Below are positions 8,673 to 18,156 of a stretch of DNA of 64,000 nucleotides, in pieces (the first letter of the stretch is position 1; each line of letters starts with the position of its first letter). Origin of the DNA: Rhodospira trueperi (GTDB lineage: Bacteria > Pseudomonadota > Alphaproteobacteria > Rhodospirillales > Rhodospirillaceae); assembly GCF_900101965.1 (NCBI RefSeq), contig NZ_FNAP01000004.1, positions 213,318-277,317 of the forward strand, in the 5' to 3' direction. The notes beneath the pieces were generated by a model. That model worked only from the letters and a program-made list of their open reading frames with translations. It did not search any database and had not been told where the DNA came from. The translations under genes and the position numbers were made by a program.

Positions 8673-10114
8673 CCGCCCACCGCGATGCGCGCGCGCCGGC
8701 CCTCGCGCAGGATGTCGATTTGCCACGGCGGGCCGGTGCGCCGCATCAGGGTGTCGAGATCGCTGACGGACGCCGGCTCACGGCCATTGACCGCCAGGAT
8801 CACGTCGCCGGGCCGCAAGCCGAACCGTGCCGCCGGGCTGTGCGGGCCGATTTCCAGCACGACCACCGCGCCCTGCCCGTGAGGCTGGCGCAACTCTTCC
8901 GCCAGGGCGGGGTTCAGGTTGGCGACGACGACATCGTTCAGCGGATGGCGTCCGTTCAGCCGGGTGGGGTTGCGTGGCGGATCCTCCGGCGGCGCCCTGA
9001 GGGCGACCGTCAGGTCGCGCGCGCGGCCATCGCGCCAGATCCGCACCGTGGCCGAGCCCCCCACCGCGCTGGTGCCGATGCGGTAGCGCAGGGCCTCCTC
9101 GTCGGGCAGGTCGTGGCCTTCGAACGCCAGCACCACATCGCCCCGGCGCAGTCCGGCGCGCTCGGCCGGGCTGTTGGCGAACACGGTTGAGATCAGAACG
9201 CCGGCCGGGCGGGGCAGCCCCAGCGACCGGGCGATGTCACTGGTCACGCTCTGGCCGTCGAGCCCCAGCCACGGCCGGGTGACGGTGCCGCCGGCCAGCA
9301 GGCTGTCCACCACCACCCGCGCCATGGTGGCCGGCACGGCGAAGCCGATGCCGACGCTGCCGCCGTCCTGACTGTAGATGGCGGTGTTGATGCCCACCAG
9401 ACGGCCTTGCATGTCCACCAGGGCGCCGCCGGAGTTGCCAGGATTGATGGCTGCGTCGGTCTGGATGAACGAGCGATAGTCGGTCAGGCTGACAGTGGAT
9501 CGGGCCAGCGCCGAGACGATGCCCATGGTGACGGTCTGGCCGACCCCGAACGGATTACCGATGGCCAGCACCAGATCGCCCACTTCCAGGGCGTCGGAGT
9601 CGCCCAACGTGAGCGCGGGCAGCGATTCGGCGCCCACGTCGATGCGCAGAACGGCAAGGTCGGAGCGCTCGTCCGTGCCCACCAGGGTCGCCTCGAACTC
9701 GCGCCGGTCATGCAGCACGACGGTGATCTCGTCGGCGCTCTCAATGACATGGCGGTTGGTCAGGATCACGCCGTTGGGCCGGACAATGACCCCGGAGCCG
9801 AGCGAGTTCTCCACCCGCTCACGGGTCAGGGGACCGCCGAACGGATGGCCGAAGAAGCGGCGGAACACCGGATCGTCGAACATCGGCGGCATGCGGCGCT
9901 CGCGCACCACGCGGCGGCTATAGATATTGACCACGGCCGGCGCGGCCCGCTCGACCACCGGAGCGAATGACAGGGTGATCTCGGCGCGGGATTGGGGACG
10001 CTCGCGCGCGGTGGCGCCGTCCTGGGCCATGACGGGGCGGGGCGGAAGAGCGATCACGCTCCCCAGCAGGGCCGCCAGCAGGATGGCACCGACACGTCGG
10101 GGCAAGGATGGCAT
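8669..10114 (-). CDS. DegP/DegQ-type periplasmic serine protease with two PDZ domains
   Basis: Do/HtrA family protease and chaperone for misfolded envelope proteins. From the ATG at 10114 the 481-residue protein begins with a Sec signal peptide (RR, a hydrophobic core at about 9-25, cleavage near VMA-QD). The catalytic triad is His122 (TNRHVI), Asp152 (RSDLAVLR) and Ser228 (INPGNSGGAL). Two PDZ domains follow (about 260-360 and 390-478), marked by AERAGLRRGDVVL and AARFGLRPGDVIL. It is the first gene of the pair with rarA. The longer in-frame start at 10183 would put residues ahead of a normal signal peptide and was not used. Confidence 0.95.
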   Translation of the reverse strand: MPSLPRRVGAILLAALLGSVIALPPRPVMAQDGATARERPQSRAEITLSFAPVVERAAPAVVNIYSRRVVRERRMPPMFDDPVFRRFFGHPFGGPLTRERVENSLGSGVIVRPNGVILTNRHVIESADEITVVLHDRREFEATLVGTDERSDLAVLRIDVGAESLPALTLGDSDALEVGDLVLAIGNPFGVGQTVTMGIVSALARSTVSLTDYRSFIQTDAAINPGNSGGALVDMQGRLVGINTAIYSQDGGSVGIGFAVPATMARVVVDSLLAGGTVTRPWLGLDGQSVTSDIARSLGLPRPAGVLISTVFANSPAERAGLRRGDVVLAFEGHDLPDEEALRYRIGTSAVGGSATVRIWRDGRARDLTVALRAPPEDPPRNPTRLNGRHPLNDVVVANLNPALAEELRQPHGQGAVVVLEIGPHSPAARFGLRPGDVILAVNGREPASVSDLDTLMRRTGPPWQIDILREGRRARIAVGG

Positions 10115-10154
10115 TGCTGATCCCGTGTTCAGGCGTGGTGATGCGGGTGGTTCC

Positions 10155-10183
10155 CAAATAGGGTGATCGCCCGCGTGGAGCAA
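10155..10183 (-). promoter_or_regulatory. Possible promoter for the protease-rarA operon
   Basis: On the minus strand, TTGCTC (10183-10178) and TATTTG (10160-10155) are separated by 17 bp, about 40 bp ahead of the protease start at 10114. The -35 resembles the TTGC-type sequences seen elsewhere in this window; the -10 is only a partial match. Prediction from sequence alone. Confidence 0.35.
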
Positions 10184-10273
10184 TCGAGGATCCCAATCCG
10201 GCGCGTCCTGATATATGTAGGGCTCGCCGACCCGGCGCGGGCCGGGTCCCCTCTTCCTCTCTATGCGGACGAC

Positions 10274-12064
10274 ATGCCGCCAGTGCCCAACGCTTCACCG
10301 GACTCCCCAATGCCCACCCGCGCGGGAACCGTGGCCCTCATGCGTCGCCTGATGCGCGAGTTCCTCGGCCCGCATGTGCGGACGATGGGGCTCGCCGTAA
10401 CGTTCATGCTGGTGATGGCGCTGGCGACGGCCGCCACGGCATGGCTTCTGGAACCGGCCATCAACGAAGTGTTTCTGGGGAAACGCGAAGACGCCCTCTG
10501 GTGGGTGGCCGGCGGTCTCCTGGTGGCCTTTCTCCTGCGGGCGGTCGGCAACTACGCCCAATCCCTGCTGGTGACCCGCGTGGGCTTCCGCATCCTCACC
10601 GAGGCCCGTGAGCGACTGCAAGACAAGATCGCGGGGATGGAACTGCGGTTCTTCCGCGCCCACGCCACGGGCGACCTGATTACCCGCTTGACGTTTGATA
10701 TCAACCGGATGCGACATGCCACCGTCAATGCCCTGACGGCGCTTGGCCGCGACCTTATGTTGCTGATTGCGCTGGTCGCCCTGGTGTTCTGGCAAGACTG
10801 GGTTCTGGCGCTGATGGCCTGCGTGGCGGCGCCCCTGACCGTCGTGCCGATCCGGCGCCTTGGCCGCAAGGTGCGCCGACGCGCCAGCGACACACAGGAG
10901 GAGACGGGCCGCCTGCATTCCCTGATGAGCCAGACGCTGCGCGGGATCCGCGTGGTGTGGATCGATGGGCGGGCCCAGGACATGCGCGCCCGCGTCGATG
11001 CGCTGATCAACCGGATCTTCCGCCGTCAGGTCAGCGGCGAGCGGGCGCGGACCCTGGTGACACCGATCATGGAACTGGCGACGGGGGCGGGGCTGGGGCT
11101 CGCCCTGTTCGTCGGCGGACAGCGGGTGCTTTCGGGCGGCATTGATCCCGGATCCTTGACCTCAATGCTGGCGGCCCTCCTGATGGCGTATCAGCCGGCC
11201 AAGCGGCTGGCCAACCTGTATTCGATCATCCAGGAGGGGCTGGCGGCGGTCGAACGCCTGTTCCAGCTTCTGGACACGCCGCCGGACATTGTTGAGCGGC
11301 CTGGCGCGATCGCCCTGCCCGCCGGTCCCGGCCGTATTGATCTGCGCGGCGTCGGATTCGCTTATCAGGCGGGGAGCCCGGTGCTGCACGACATTGATCT
11401 GACGGTCGAACCGGGTGAAATGGTCGCGCTGGTGGGGTCGTCGGGCGCCGGAAAGTCAACCTTGCTCAATCTGATCCCGCGCTTCCTGGAGGCTGAGGAG
11501 GGTGCGGTCCTGGTCGATGGCCATGACGTGCGTGACGTGACGATGGCCTCTTTGCGATCCCGGATCGCCCTGGTGACACAGGAGACCTTCCTGTTCGACG
11601 ACACCATCCGCGCCAACATCGCCTATGCGCGGCCGGACGCCTCCGAGGAGGCCATTGAGGCCGCCGCGCGCGCCGCCGATGCCTGGGACTTCGTGTCCGC
11701 ACTGCCGAAGGGCCTGGACACACCCATCGGAGAGCTGGGCGGGCGCCTGTCGGGCGGCGAGCGGCAGAGACTGGCCATCGCCCGCGCCCTGCTCAAGGAT
11801 GCGCCGATCCTGCTGCTGGATGAACCGACGTCCGCGCTGGATTCGGCGGCCGAACACAGGGTTCAACAGGCTCTGGGTACTCTGAGTCGCGGGCGGACGA
11901 CGCTGGTGGTGGCCCACAGATTGTCGACGATTATGGACGCCCACCGTATCTGCGTGGTAGACGGCGGTCGCTTGGTCGAACAAGGCCGCCACACCGAGCT
12001 TCTGGACCGGAACGGCCTGTATGCCTATCTCTACCGGGACTCGGGCCGGGGCGGCCCGGCATGA
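10274..12064 (+). CDS. ABC exporter, MsbA/lipid A-multidrug type (fused TMD-NBD)
   Basis: Half-transporter of about 596 residues that dimerises to export lipids or drugs across the inner membrane. The N-terminal half has six predicted transmembrane helices and the RFFRAHATGDLITRLTFDINRMR coupling region of type-IV exporters. The nucleotide-binding domain has Walker A GSSGAGKST (about 388-396), a Q-loop in LVTQETFLF, signature LSGGERQR (about 491), Walker B ILLLDEPTSALD (about 511) and the switch His in VVAHRLS. Resemblance to MsbA is good, but the substrate cannot be read from sequence. Start is uncertain: the ATG at 10310 is an alternative, and the frame is open up to 10163. Confidence 0.88.
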   Translation: MPPVPNASPDSPMPTRAGTVALMRRLMREFLGPHVRTMGLAVTFMLVMALATAATAWLLEPAINEVFLGKREDALWWVAGGLLVAFLLRAVGNYAQSLLVTRVGFRILTEARERLQDKIAGMELRFFRAHATGDLITRLTFDINRMRHATVNALTALGRDLMLLIALVALVFWQDWVLALMACVAAPLTVVPIRRLGRKVRRRASDTQEETGRLHSLMSQTLRGIRVVWIDGRAQDMRARVDALINRIFRRQVSGERARTLVTPIMELATGAGLGLALFVGGQRVLSGGIDPGSLTSMLAALLMAYQPAKRLANLYSIIQEGLAAVERLFQLLDTPPDIVERPGAIALPAGPGRIDLRGVGFAYQAGSPVLHDIDLTVEPGEMVALVGSSGAGKSTLLNLIPRFLEAEEGAVLVDGHDVRDVTMASLRSRIALVTQETFLFDDTIRANIAYARPDASEEAIEAAARAADAWDFVSALPKGLDTPIGELGGRLSGGERQRLAIARALLKDAPILLLDEPTSALDSAAEHRVQQALGTLSRGRTTLVVAHRLSTIMDAHRICVVDGGRLVEQGRHTELLDRNGLYAYLYRDSGRGGPA

Positions 12065-12295
12065 GGGGCCGGGACCACCCGTCGTGTGGCGGCATGGCCG
12101 TGCGGATCAAACGACACCGGCAATCTCACGTATCGAAAGGCGGAGAGTCGTTTTCGGTGGTCTGCAACGGCGCGGTCTGAAAGGATACCGTCATGCGCCT
12201 CTCCACGCGGTTCAAGTGATCGCGGCTCGGAACCGGGGCGCCTCAATGGTACGTGAGATGGGAACAGCCTGAACGGACGGTCGCGATTTGGCATC

Positions 12296-14875
12296 ATGAC
12301 GACGGCCCGGAACGAAGCCATAGCCGTGGGATCCACGGATGCGGGGCACAGCGATCCCGGACAGCGCGGACCGGCGCCAAGCGAGCCGGGCGCGGCGCGC
12401 CTGGATGCGCTGATCGAGTCGATCCCGGGGATCGTGTTTCAGCGCCTCCTTCGTCCCGACGGAACGCTGTCCTACCCCTTCGTTTCTTCATCGGTGGCGC
12501 TGCATACGGGCTACCGGCCGGACCAGTTGCGGCTGGCACGGGACGGCAGCCTGGATGTCATCCACTGGGCGGATCGTGACGCCAATCTTGCGCGTGTGCA
12601 TGAGTCGGCGCGGACCCTGAAGACCTGCGACGAGGGCTTCCGAGTGATCGCGCGCACCGGCGAGGTGCGCTGGTTGGCGGGGGCCAGCGTGCCACGCCGG
12701 CTGGAGGACGGCAGCGTGCTTTGGGACGGAACGCTGATCGACGTCACCGACCAAAAGCGGGCCGAGCAGTGGCTTGGCATGGTCATGGATCACGCTGCCG
12801 ACGTCATCATCACCATGAATGATGCCGGTCTGATCGATTCGTCCAACGCCGCCTCCAGGGTCGTCTTCGGGTGTGATCCGGACAGCCTGATCGGCCAGCC
12901 AGCCTCGACCCTGATGCCGCAGTTGGAGCAGGGCGACCTGAGCGAAGTGCTCCGGCAGTATCTCAACACCGGAGAGACCACGCTCGTCGGTCAGGGACCG
13001 CGCGAGTTGATCGGGCGGCATTTTGACGGCCGGCTGTTTCCCATCGAGATGGTGCTGTCGGAGGTCCTGACGGAGGGGCGCCGCCTCTTTATCGCGGTCA
13101 TTCGCGACATCAGCCAGCGCAAGGAGACCGAGACGGCCCTGCTGGAAACGCAGCGCCGCCTGACCAACATCGCCGACAACCTTCAGGGACTTGTCTTTCA
13201 GCGCGTTCTGACCGACGACGGGCATCTGCGCTTTCTGTATATCACCGGCATGACCCTGGAGACGCTGGATCTGTCCTCCCAGGCCGTGATCGACGACGGC
13301 GACCTGCTTCTCAACGCCATGGATCCGGAGGACCGCAAGCGGTTTCTCGAGGCGGCGCATCACTCGGCCCGCACCCTCGATCCGATGGAGGACGACTACA
13401 AGATCGTCAGCCGTGAGGGCGCCGAGCGGTGGCTGCGCGGGTGGTCTCGACCCTATCGAACCGACGACGGGACCGTGGTGTGGGAGGGCGTTACGCTTGA
13501 TGTGACGGATCGCAAGCAGGCCGAGAAACGGCTGATGTTCCTGGCGTATCACGACGCCCTGACCGGCCTTGGCAACCGCACCCTGTTTCTGGACAAGTTC
13601 GCCGCCCTGATCGGGGGTCAGGGGCCCGGAGAAGAGGGCCGCCCGTCGCGGTGGGCGCTGGTTGCGATTGGTCTGGATCGGTTCAGCATCATCAACGGCA
13701 CGCTCGGACATGCCATTGGGGATCGTGTACTGGTCGCGGTTGCTCATCGCCTGCGCGAACCGCTCGGCGGTCATGAACTGCTGTGCCGAACCGGCGGCGA
13801 TCGCTTCATGATGCTGTTGACGGACTGCGACACCGACGAGGCGCTTCAACTCGCGTTGAACGAGCTTACGGGCAAGTTCCAACGACCCCTGGAAGTCGGG
13901 GGCCACCAGTTCGACCTGTCCGTCAGTCTTGGCGTGAGTCTGTTTCCGGATCACGGGCAGGACGCCGAAACGCTCATCATGCACGCGGACGCGGCCCTTC
14001 ACGAGGCCAAGTCGGAGGGCGGAAGCGCCTGCCGCCTGTTCACCCCGGCCATCAGCGAGCAGGCCAACCTGATCCTGACCATGCGCCACCGCATGCGGCG
14101 GGCGCTGGAGGAAAACCAGTTCAAGGCCTACTTCCAGCCCCAGGTGGATCTGGCCACGAACCGCATCGTCGGCTCCGAGGCCCTGGCCCGCTGGATCGCG
14201 CCTGACGGCACGCAGGTGTCTCCCGGCGAGTTCATTCCCATCGCCGAGGAGTACGGCCTGATCGACGAGATCTGCGTTCAGGTCATGGAGGATGCCTGCC
14301 GTTGGACGGCGCACTGGAACACCTTGGGGCTAGGCGATATCACGGTCGCGGTGAACATTTCCGGGCGCCAGTTCCACAATTCGCGTCAATTGGTGGAGAT
14401 CGTGGACTCGGCTCTGACGAAATTGCGTCTGGCCCCGCATCTTCTGGACCTGGAACTGACCGAGAGCGCGGCCATGAGCGATCCGGAAAACGCCAGCCGG
14501 GTCATGCGCATGTTCACGGATCGCGGCATCGGCTGTTCGATCGACGATTTCGGGACGGGCCATTCGTCGCTGGCCGTGCTCAAGCGGTTCACCCTGCGCA
14601 CGCTCAAGATTGATCGTTCGTTCGTCAAGGATGTCACCAGCGACTCCAACGACGCCGCCATCTGTTCGGCCATCATCGCCATGGCCCACGAGCTCAACCT
14701 GAAGGTCTGCGCGGAGGGCGCGGAGACCCCCGACCAGTTGGAGTTCCTGCGCGCGCACCGGTGCGACAAGGTTCAGGGCTTCCTGATCGCCAAGCCCCTG
14801 CCGCCGGAGGACATGGAGCGGATGTTGAGGGCCGGCATCCCGGAGGCGCTGCGCGGCCCCGTCCCCGCCAACTGA
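12296..14875 (+). CDS. PAS-PAS-PAS-GGDEF-EAL protein, probable c-di-GMP phosphodiesterase
   Basis: Cytoplasmic signalling protein of 859 residues with no transmembrane segment. Three PAS-like sensor regions (about 38-160, 165-280, 287-410) each end in the typical D(V/I)(T/S)...K linker. The GGDEF domain starts at YHDALTGLGNR (about 416), but its active-site loop reads GGDRF (about 499), replacing the metal-binding acidic residue with Arg. The EAL domain is intact: SEALARW (about 625), NISGRQF, ELTES, DDFGTGHSSL (about 749) and a final QGFLIAKPLP. The simplest reading is a phosphodiesterase whose degenerate GGDEF domain regulates it by binding GTP or nothing. It stands alone with 230 bp of gene-free DNA upstream. 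Confidence 0.9.
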   Translation: MTTARNEAIAVGSTDAGHSDPGQRGPAPSEPGAARLDALIESIPGIVFQRLLRPDGTLSYPFVSSSVALHTGYRPDQLRLARDGSLDVIHWADRDANLARVHESARTLKTCDEGFRVIARTGEVRWLAGASVPRRLEDGSVLWDGTLIDVTDQKRAEQWLGMVMDHAADVIITMNDAGLIDSSNAASRVVFGCDPDSLIGQPASTLMPQLEQGDLSEVLRQYLNTGETTLVGQGPRELIGRHFDGRLFPIEMVLSEVLTEGRRLFIAVIRDISQRKETETALLETQRRLTNIADNLQGLVFQRVLTDDGHLRFLYITGMTLETLDLSSQAVIDDGDLLLNAMDPEDRKRFLEAAHHSARTLDPMEDDYKIVSREGAERWLRGWSRPYRTDDGTVVWEGVTLDVTDRKQAEKRLMFLAYHDALTGLGNRTLFLDKFAALIGGQGPGEEGRPSRWALVAIGLDRFSIINGTLGHAIGDRVLVAVAHRLREPLGGHELLCRTGGDRFMMLLTDCDTDEALQLALNELTGKFQRPLEVGGHQFDLSVSLGVSLFPDHGQDAETLIMHADAALHEAKSEGGSACRLFTPAISEQANLILTMRHRMRRALEENQFKAYFQPQVDLATNRIVGSEALARWIAPDGTQVSPGEFIPIAEEYGLIDEICVQVMEDACRWTAHWNTLGLGDITVAVNISGRQFHNSRQLVEIVDSALTKLRLAPHLLDLELTESAAMSDPENASRVMRMFTDRGIGCSIDDFGTGHSSLAVLKRFTLRTLKIDRSFVKDVTSDSNDAAICSAIIAMAHELNLKVCAEGAETPDQLEFLRAHRCDKVQGFLIAKPLPPEDMERMLRAGIPEALRGPVPAN

Positions 14876-14951
14876 TTTCGCCCCAGGTTTCAGGGAAGGG
14901 TCGGCGACTGGTCTCGCGACGCTAAGGGGTCGTCTGCGATGGAAGCCGTTT

Positions 14952-14996
14952 GATTGGGTCCCGCTGCGGCAGTCGGTGGCGGATCGGGACCCAATC
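14952..14996. repeat. Intergenic palindrome with 12-bp arms
   Basis: GATTGGGTCCCG (14952-14963) and CGGGACCCAATC (14985-14996) form perfect arms around a 21-bp loop, about 75 bp after the EAL gene. It could act as a transcript-end hairpin for that gene, although no T-tract follows. Confidence 0.5.
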
Positions 14997-15077
14997 ATCC
15001 GGATACCAGCAGGTCTCATTTTGGCCGTGCGGCCTCCGAAGGGAACGGCTGGGCGCCCCAGGCGCGAACCGGACTCC

Positions 15078-15427
15078 CTCCCCTGGATCTATCATATTCA
15101 CTCTTCTTCTCGCCGAAGCGGGGGCTCTTCGCTCGCGCGACAAATTGACTCGTCATTGCGAACCCCTCAGGAATCCCCTCATTTCGGAAAAGGGCCGCAA
15201 AATCAATGGGTTTCACGACATCGGCCTGCGCGATAACCTGTTGATTTAATTGCATGTTTAAGAAATGAGGGGATTCCTGAGTGCGAACCCTCGTCGCAAG
15301 ACGAGGGTGAAGCAATCCAGGGCACAAAACGCAAATATCCACCCTAAATTGCTTTGTCGCTTCGCTCCTCGCAATGACGAGCATAAGTGAAGATATGTGA
15401 ATATGATAGCCTGGATAGGGGAGGGCT
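15078..15427. repeat. Nested composite palindromic element
   Basis: Several inverted repeats are nested. The outermost arms are CTATCATATTCAC (about 15090-15102) and GTGAATATGATAG (about 15397-15409), with related CCCTCCCCT...AGGGGAGGG sequence outside them. Next are CTCGTCATTGCGA (15149-15161) and CTCGCAATGACGAG (15368-15381). Inside lies a perfect 20-bp pair, CTCAGGAATCCCCTCATTTC (15166-15185) and its complement (15262-15281), and a small hairpin CCCTCGTC/GACGAGGG (15288-15307). The CGTCATTGCGAG ends match those at 22419-22462 and 37677-37784. It reads as insertion of palindromic elements into one another. Confidence 0.75.
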
Positions 15428-15867
15428 GGGGTGGGGGTGAAAAAAAAGGCCCGTGGGTTGATGCGGCAAGCGGGGTCCGTGCGGACATCACCTCGCCCCC
15501 CTCCGACCTCTTCCCGAAGGGGGGAGGAGAGCAGGCCGGCCCCGACCGCAACCGGAGTTCTCCCTCCATCCTGAGAATTGCTGTCCGGACACCGGATCAG
15601 TGAAATTCCGAGGCGCGCTGGCCTATTTTTCGGGCATTGTGGCGAATTTTCCGCGTCCGGAACAAAAAATGCGCTGATTGGTCGAAATATTATAATCACA
15701 ACTTAGTCTAAGTGACGCCTCTCAAGAAGTCGGTGTCAAACTCCTTCTTGGTCTTCCCCTCCCAATTTCGGTGGTGTTTTACCGAAGGTTTATGAAATCA
15801 CTTGCCGGTCCGGGGGGGGCTCTGCGACCATTAATGACGGATTTTCCGGTCGTTGAGGCGCGCCAAA
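15428..15867 (+). other. Gene-free leader region ahead of the chemoreceptor
   Basis: About 440 bp without a credible gene. The first part (to about 15600) is GC-rich low-complexity sequence continuing from the palindromic element, with a run of eight A. The second part, 15600-15867, is markedly more AT-rich than the window average and contains TATAAT at 15691-15696 without a good -35 at the normal distance. This AT-rich stretch probably holds the promoter of the chemoreceptor gene. Confidence 0.4.
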
Positions 15868-18015
15868 ATGAAGATGAAAATCGCGGCCAAGCTGCCCTTG
15901 GCCATTGTGGTTCTGGCCGTGCTTTCGGTCATCGCCACCGGCATCATTGCCTTCAACCAAGCCCAGCAGAGCATGCAGGCCGCCGCGGCCCAGAAGCTGA
16001 CTGCCATCAAGGAAGGTCGGCTGGCGGAGATGGAGCGCTACCTGGACTTCATCCACCATGACCTTGCCTCCATCGCCGAAAACGACATGACCATCGAGGG
16101 TCTGGAGGCCTTCGAGCGCGGCTGGGCCGACCTGGCGGACGGGGGCGACCCGATGACGGTGGCGCAACGCCTCTACATCACCGACAACCCCAATCCGGCG
16201 GGGGAGAAGCACCGGCTGAGCGATGCCCGTGACGGTTCGCTCTACAGCGAGGTCCACGCGCGCTATCACCCATGGTTCCGCCGCTTCCTGGAACGGCGCG
16301 GCTACTACGACATCTTCCTGGTCGATCACGACGGGACCATCGTCTATTCGGTCTACAAGGAGGCCGATTTCGGCACCAACCTTGAGACCGGACGCTGGAA
16401 GGGCAGCGAAATCGCCGACGTTTACCGCCAGATCAAGGCGGATTTCCGCGACGGCGCCTTTGCCATCACCGATTTCCGCCCCTACGCGCCCAGCGACGGC
16501 GTGCCGGCCGGCTTCGTCGCCGCGCCTGTGTTCGATCACGCTGGCGAAGAACACGGCGTGTTGATTTTCCAGCTTCCAATCGGCGGCATCAACACGATCA
16601 TGCAGCAGACCGCCGGGCTGGGTGAGTCCGGCGAAGCCTACATCGTCGGTGACGATCTGTTGATGCGCTCCGACTCTCGGTTCTCCAACGTGTCCACCAT
16701 CCTGAAGCGCAAGGTCGATACGGTGCCCGTGCGTGAAGCCCTGAACGGCGGGAGCGGCGTGACGGTGGCCAACGACTATCGCGGCGTGCCGGTTGTCTCC
16801 GCGTATGGTCCGCTGGAGTGGATGGGCATCAGGTGGGCCTTCCTGGCCGAGGTGGACAAGGCCGAGGTGGACCAGCCCGTCGTCGCCATGGGCATGGGCA
16901 TCGCCGTGGCGGGCCTGATCATCGCCGTCGTGGTGGCGGGCATCGGTTTGGTGTTCGCCCGCTCCCTGACCGGGCCGATCAACCGCATGGTCGTGGCCAT
17001 GAAGCGGCTCGCCGACAAGGATTGGACCGCGGAGGTTCCGGCCAAGGAGCGCACCGACGAGATCGGCGACATGGCCGCCGCCGTGCAGGTCTTCAAGGAC
17101 AACGGCCTGGAGGTCGAGCGCCTGGAGGCCGAGCAGAAGGAACGCGACCGCCGCGCCGAGGAGGAAAAGCGCCGCGTCATGCTGCAGATGGCCGACGACT
17201 TCGAGGGCGCGGTCGGCGGCGTCGTGGAGGCCGTCTCGTCGGCCGCCACCGAAATGCGGTCCACGGCGCAGAGCATGGCGGCGATCGCCGAGGAGACTGA
17301 AAACCAGGCCTCCACCGTCGCCGCCGCCGCCGAGGAGGCCAGCACCAGCATCCAGACCGTCAGTTCGGCGTCGGAGGAACTGGCCGCCTCCATCCAGGAA
17401 ATCAGCCGTCAGGTCAGCCACGCCAGCGAGATCGCCGGAGAGGCCACGCGGCAGGTCGAGCAGACCAACACCCAGATCGACGGCCTCAACAACTCGGCCG
17501 AACAGATCGGCGAGGTGGTCAAGCTGATTACCGATATCGCCGCCCAGACCAACCTGCTGGCACTGAACGCGACCATCGAGGCGGCGCGGGCCGGCGAGGC
17601 CGGCAAGGGGTTCGCCGTCGTGGCCAACGAGGTCAAGACGCTGGCCAGCCAGACGGCCAAGGCCACCGAGGACATCTCCGACCGCATCCGGGGCGTGCAG
17701 TCCGAAACCCTGGCGGCGGTCAAGGCCGTGCGGTCCATCGGCGATGTCGTGGCCCAGGTCAGCGAGATCAGCCAGTCGATTGCGTCGGCCGTGGAGGAAC
17801 AGACCGCCGCGACCCGGGAAATCACCCAGAACGTGGAACAGACCGCGAAGGGTGCCCAGGAAGTGACGATGAACATCCAGAGCGTCAATCAGGCCGCCGG
17901 CGAGGCGGGCAGCGCGTCCAGTCAGGTGCTCGGCGCGGCCGGACAACTGGCCGAGAACGGCGAGGTCCTCAAGCGTGAGGTGGGCGCCTTCCTCGCCCGC
18001 ATCCGCAACGGATAG
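15868..18015 (+). CDS. Methyl-accepting chemotaxis protein with Cache-type sensor
   Basis: Transmembrane chemoreceptor of 715 residues. It has an N-terminal membrane helix (about 9-30) and a periplasmic sensor region of about 300 residues with [17 protein letters not shown] and [11 protein letters not shown], which looks like a double-Cache domain. A second membrane helix lies at about 338-360, followed by HAMP (about 360-412) and the cytoplasmic signalling hairpin. The hairpin tip carries [19 protein letters not shown] (about 570). No CheR/CheB-tethering pentapeptide ends the protein. The ATG at 15868 is preferred over an in-frame TTG five codons earlier. Ligand unknown. It probably works with the flagellar system encoded 10 kb away. 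Confidence 0.93.
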   Translation: MKMKIAAKLPLAIVVLAVLSVIATGIIAFNQAQQSMQAAAAQKLTAIKEGRLAEMERYLDFIHHDLASIAENDMTIEGLEAFERGWADLADGGDPMTVAQRLYITDNPNPAGEKHRLSDARDGSLYSEVHARYHPWFRRFLERRGYYDIFLVDHDGTIVYSVYKEADFGTNLETGRWKGSEIADVYRQIKADFRDGAFAITDFRPYAPSDGVPAGFVAAPVFDHAGEEHGVLIFQLPIGGINTIMQQTAGLGESGEAYIVGDDLLMRSDSRFSNVSTILKRKVDTVPVREALNGGSGVTVANDYRGVPVVSAYGPLEWMGIRWAFLAEVDKAEVDQPVVAMGMGIAVAGLIIAVVVAGIGLVFARSLTGPINRMVVAMKRLADKDWTAEVPAKERTDEIGDMAAAVQVFKDNGLEVERLEAEQKERDRRAEEEKRRVMLQMADDFEGAVGGVVEAVSSAATEMRSTAQSMAAIAEETENQASTVAAAAEEASTSIQTVSSASEELAASIQEISRQVSHASEIAGEATRQVEQTNTQIDGLNNSAEQIGEVVKLITDIAAQTNLLALNATIEAARAGEAGKGFAVVANEVKTLASQTAKATEDISDRIRGVQSETLAAVKAVRSIGDVVAQVSEISQSIASAVEEQTAATREITQNVEQTAKGAQEVTMNIQSVNQAAGEAGSASSQVLGAAGQLAENGEVLKREVGAFLARIRNG

Positions 18016-18068
18016 GGCCACCCGGGCCCTACCTGTCGGCGGCGGGCGGGCGCGTCTCGCCCGCCGCG
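18013..18068 (+). terminator. Two GC-rich hairpins at the end of the chemoreceptor gene
   Basis: TAGGGCC...GGCCCTA begins on the stop codon itself, and a second stem GGCGGGCG...CGCCCGCC follows within 40 bp. There is no T-tract, so this is at most a factor-assisted terminator or a 3'-end stabiliser. Confidence 0.35.
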
Positions 18069-18091
18069 AGACCGTGACCCGCGCGGGGATT

Positions 18092-18121
18092 TTGACAGGG
18101 CCTGCCGTTTCTGGGTAAAGC
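18092..18121 (+). promoter_or_regulatory. Possible promoter of the men operon
   Basis: A consensus -35, TTGACA (18092-18097), lies 60 bp ahead of the menF start, with TAAAGC (18116-18121) 18 bp further on as the nearest -10-like sequence. The -35 is strong and the -10 is weak. Confidence 0.35.
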
Positions 18122-18156
18122 GGGGAACCATTTAACCCTCGTTTCGTCATGGGCCG

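Noticed and set aside
15016..15699. Minus-strand frame of 227 codons over the repeat region
   Set aside because: It runs through nested palindromes and has no domain; the palindromic structure explains the lack of stops.
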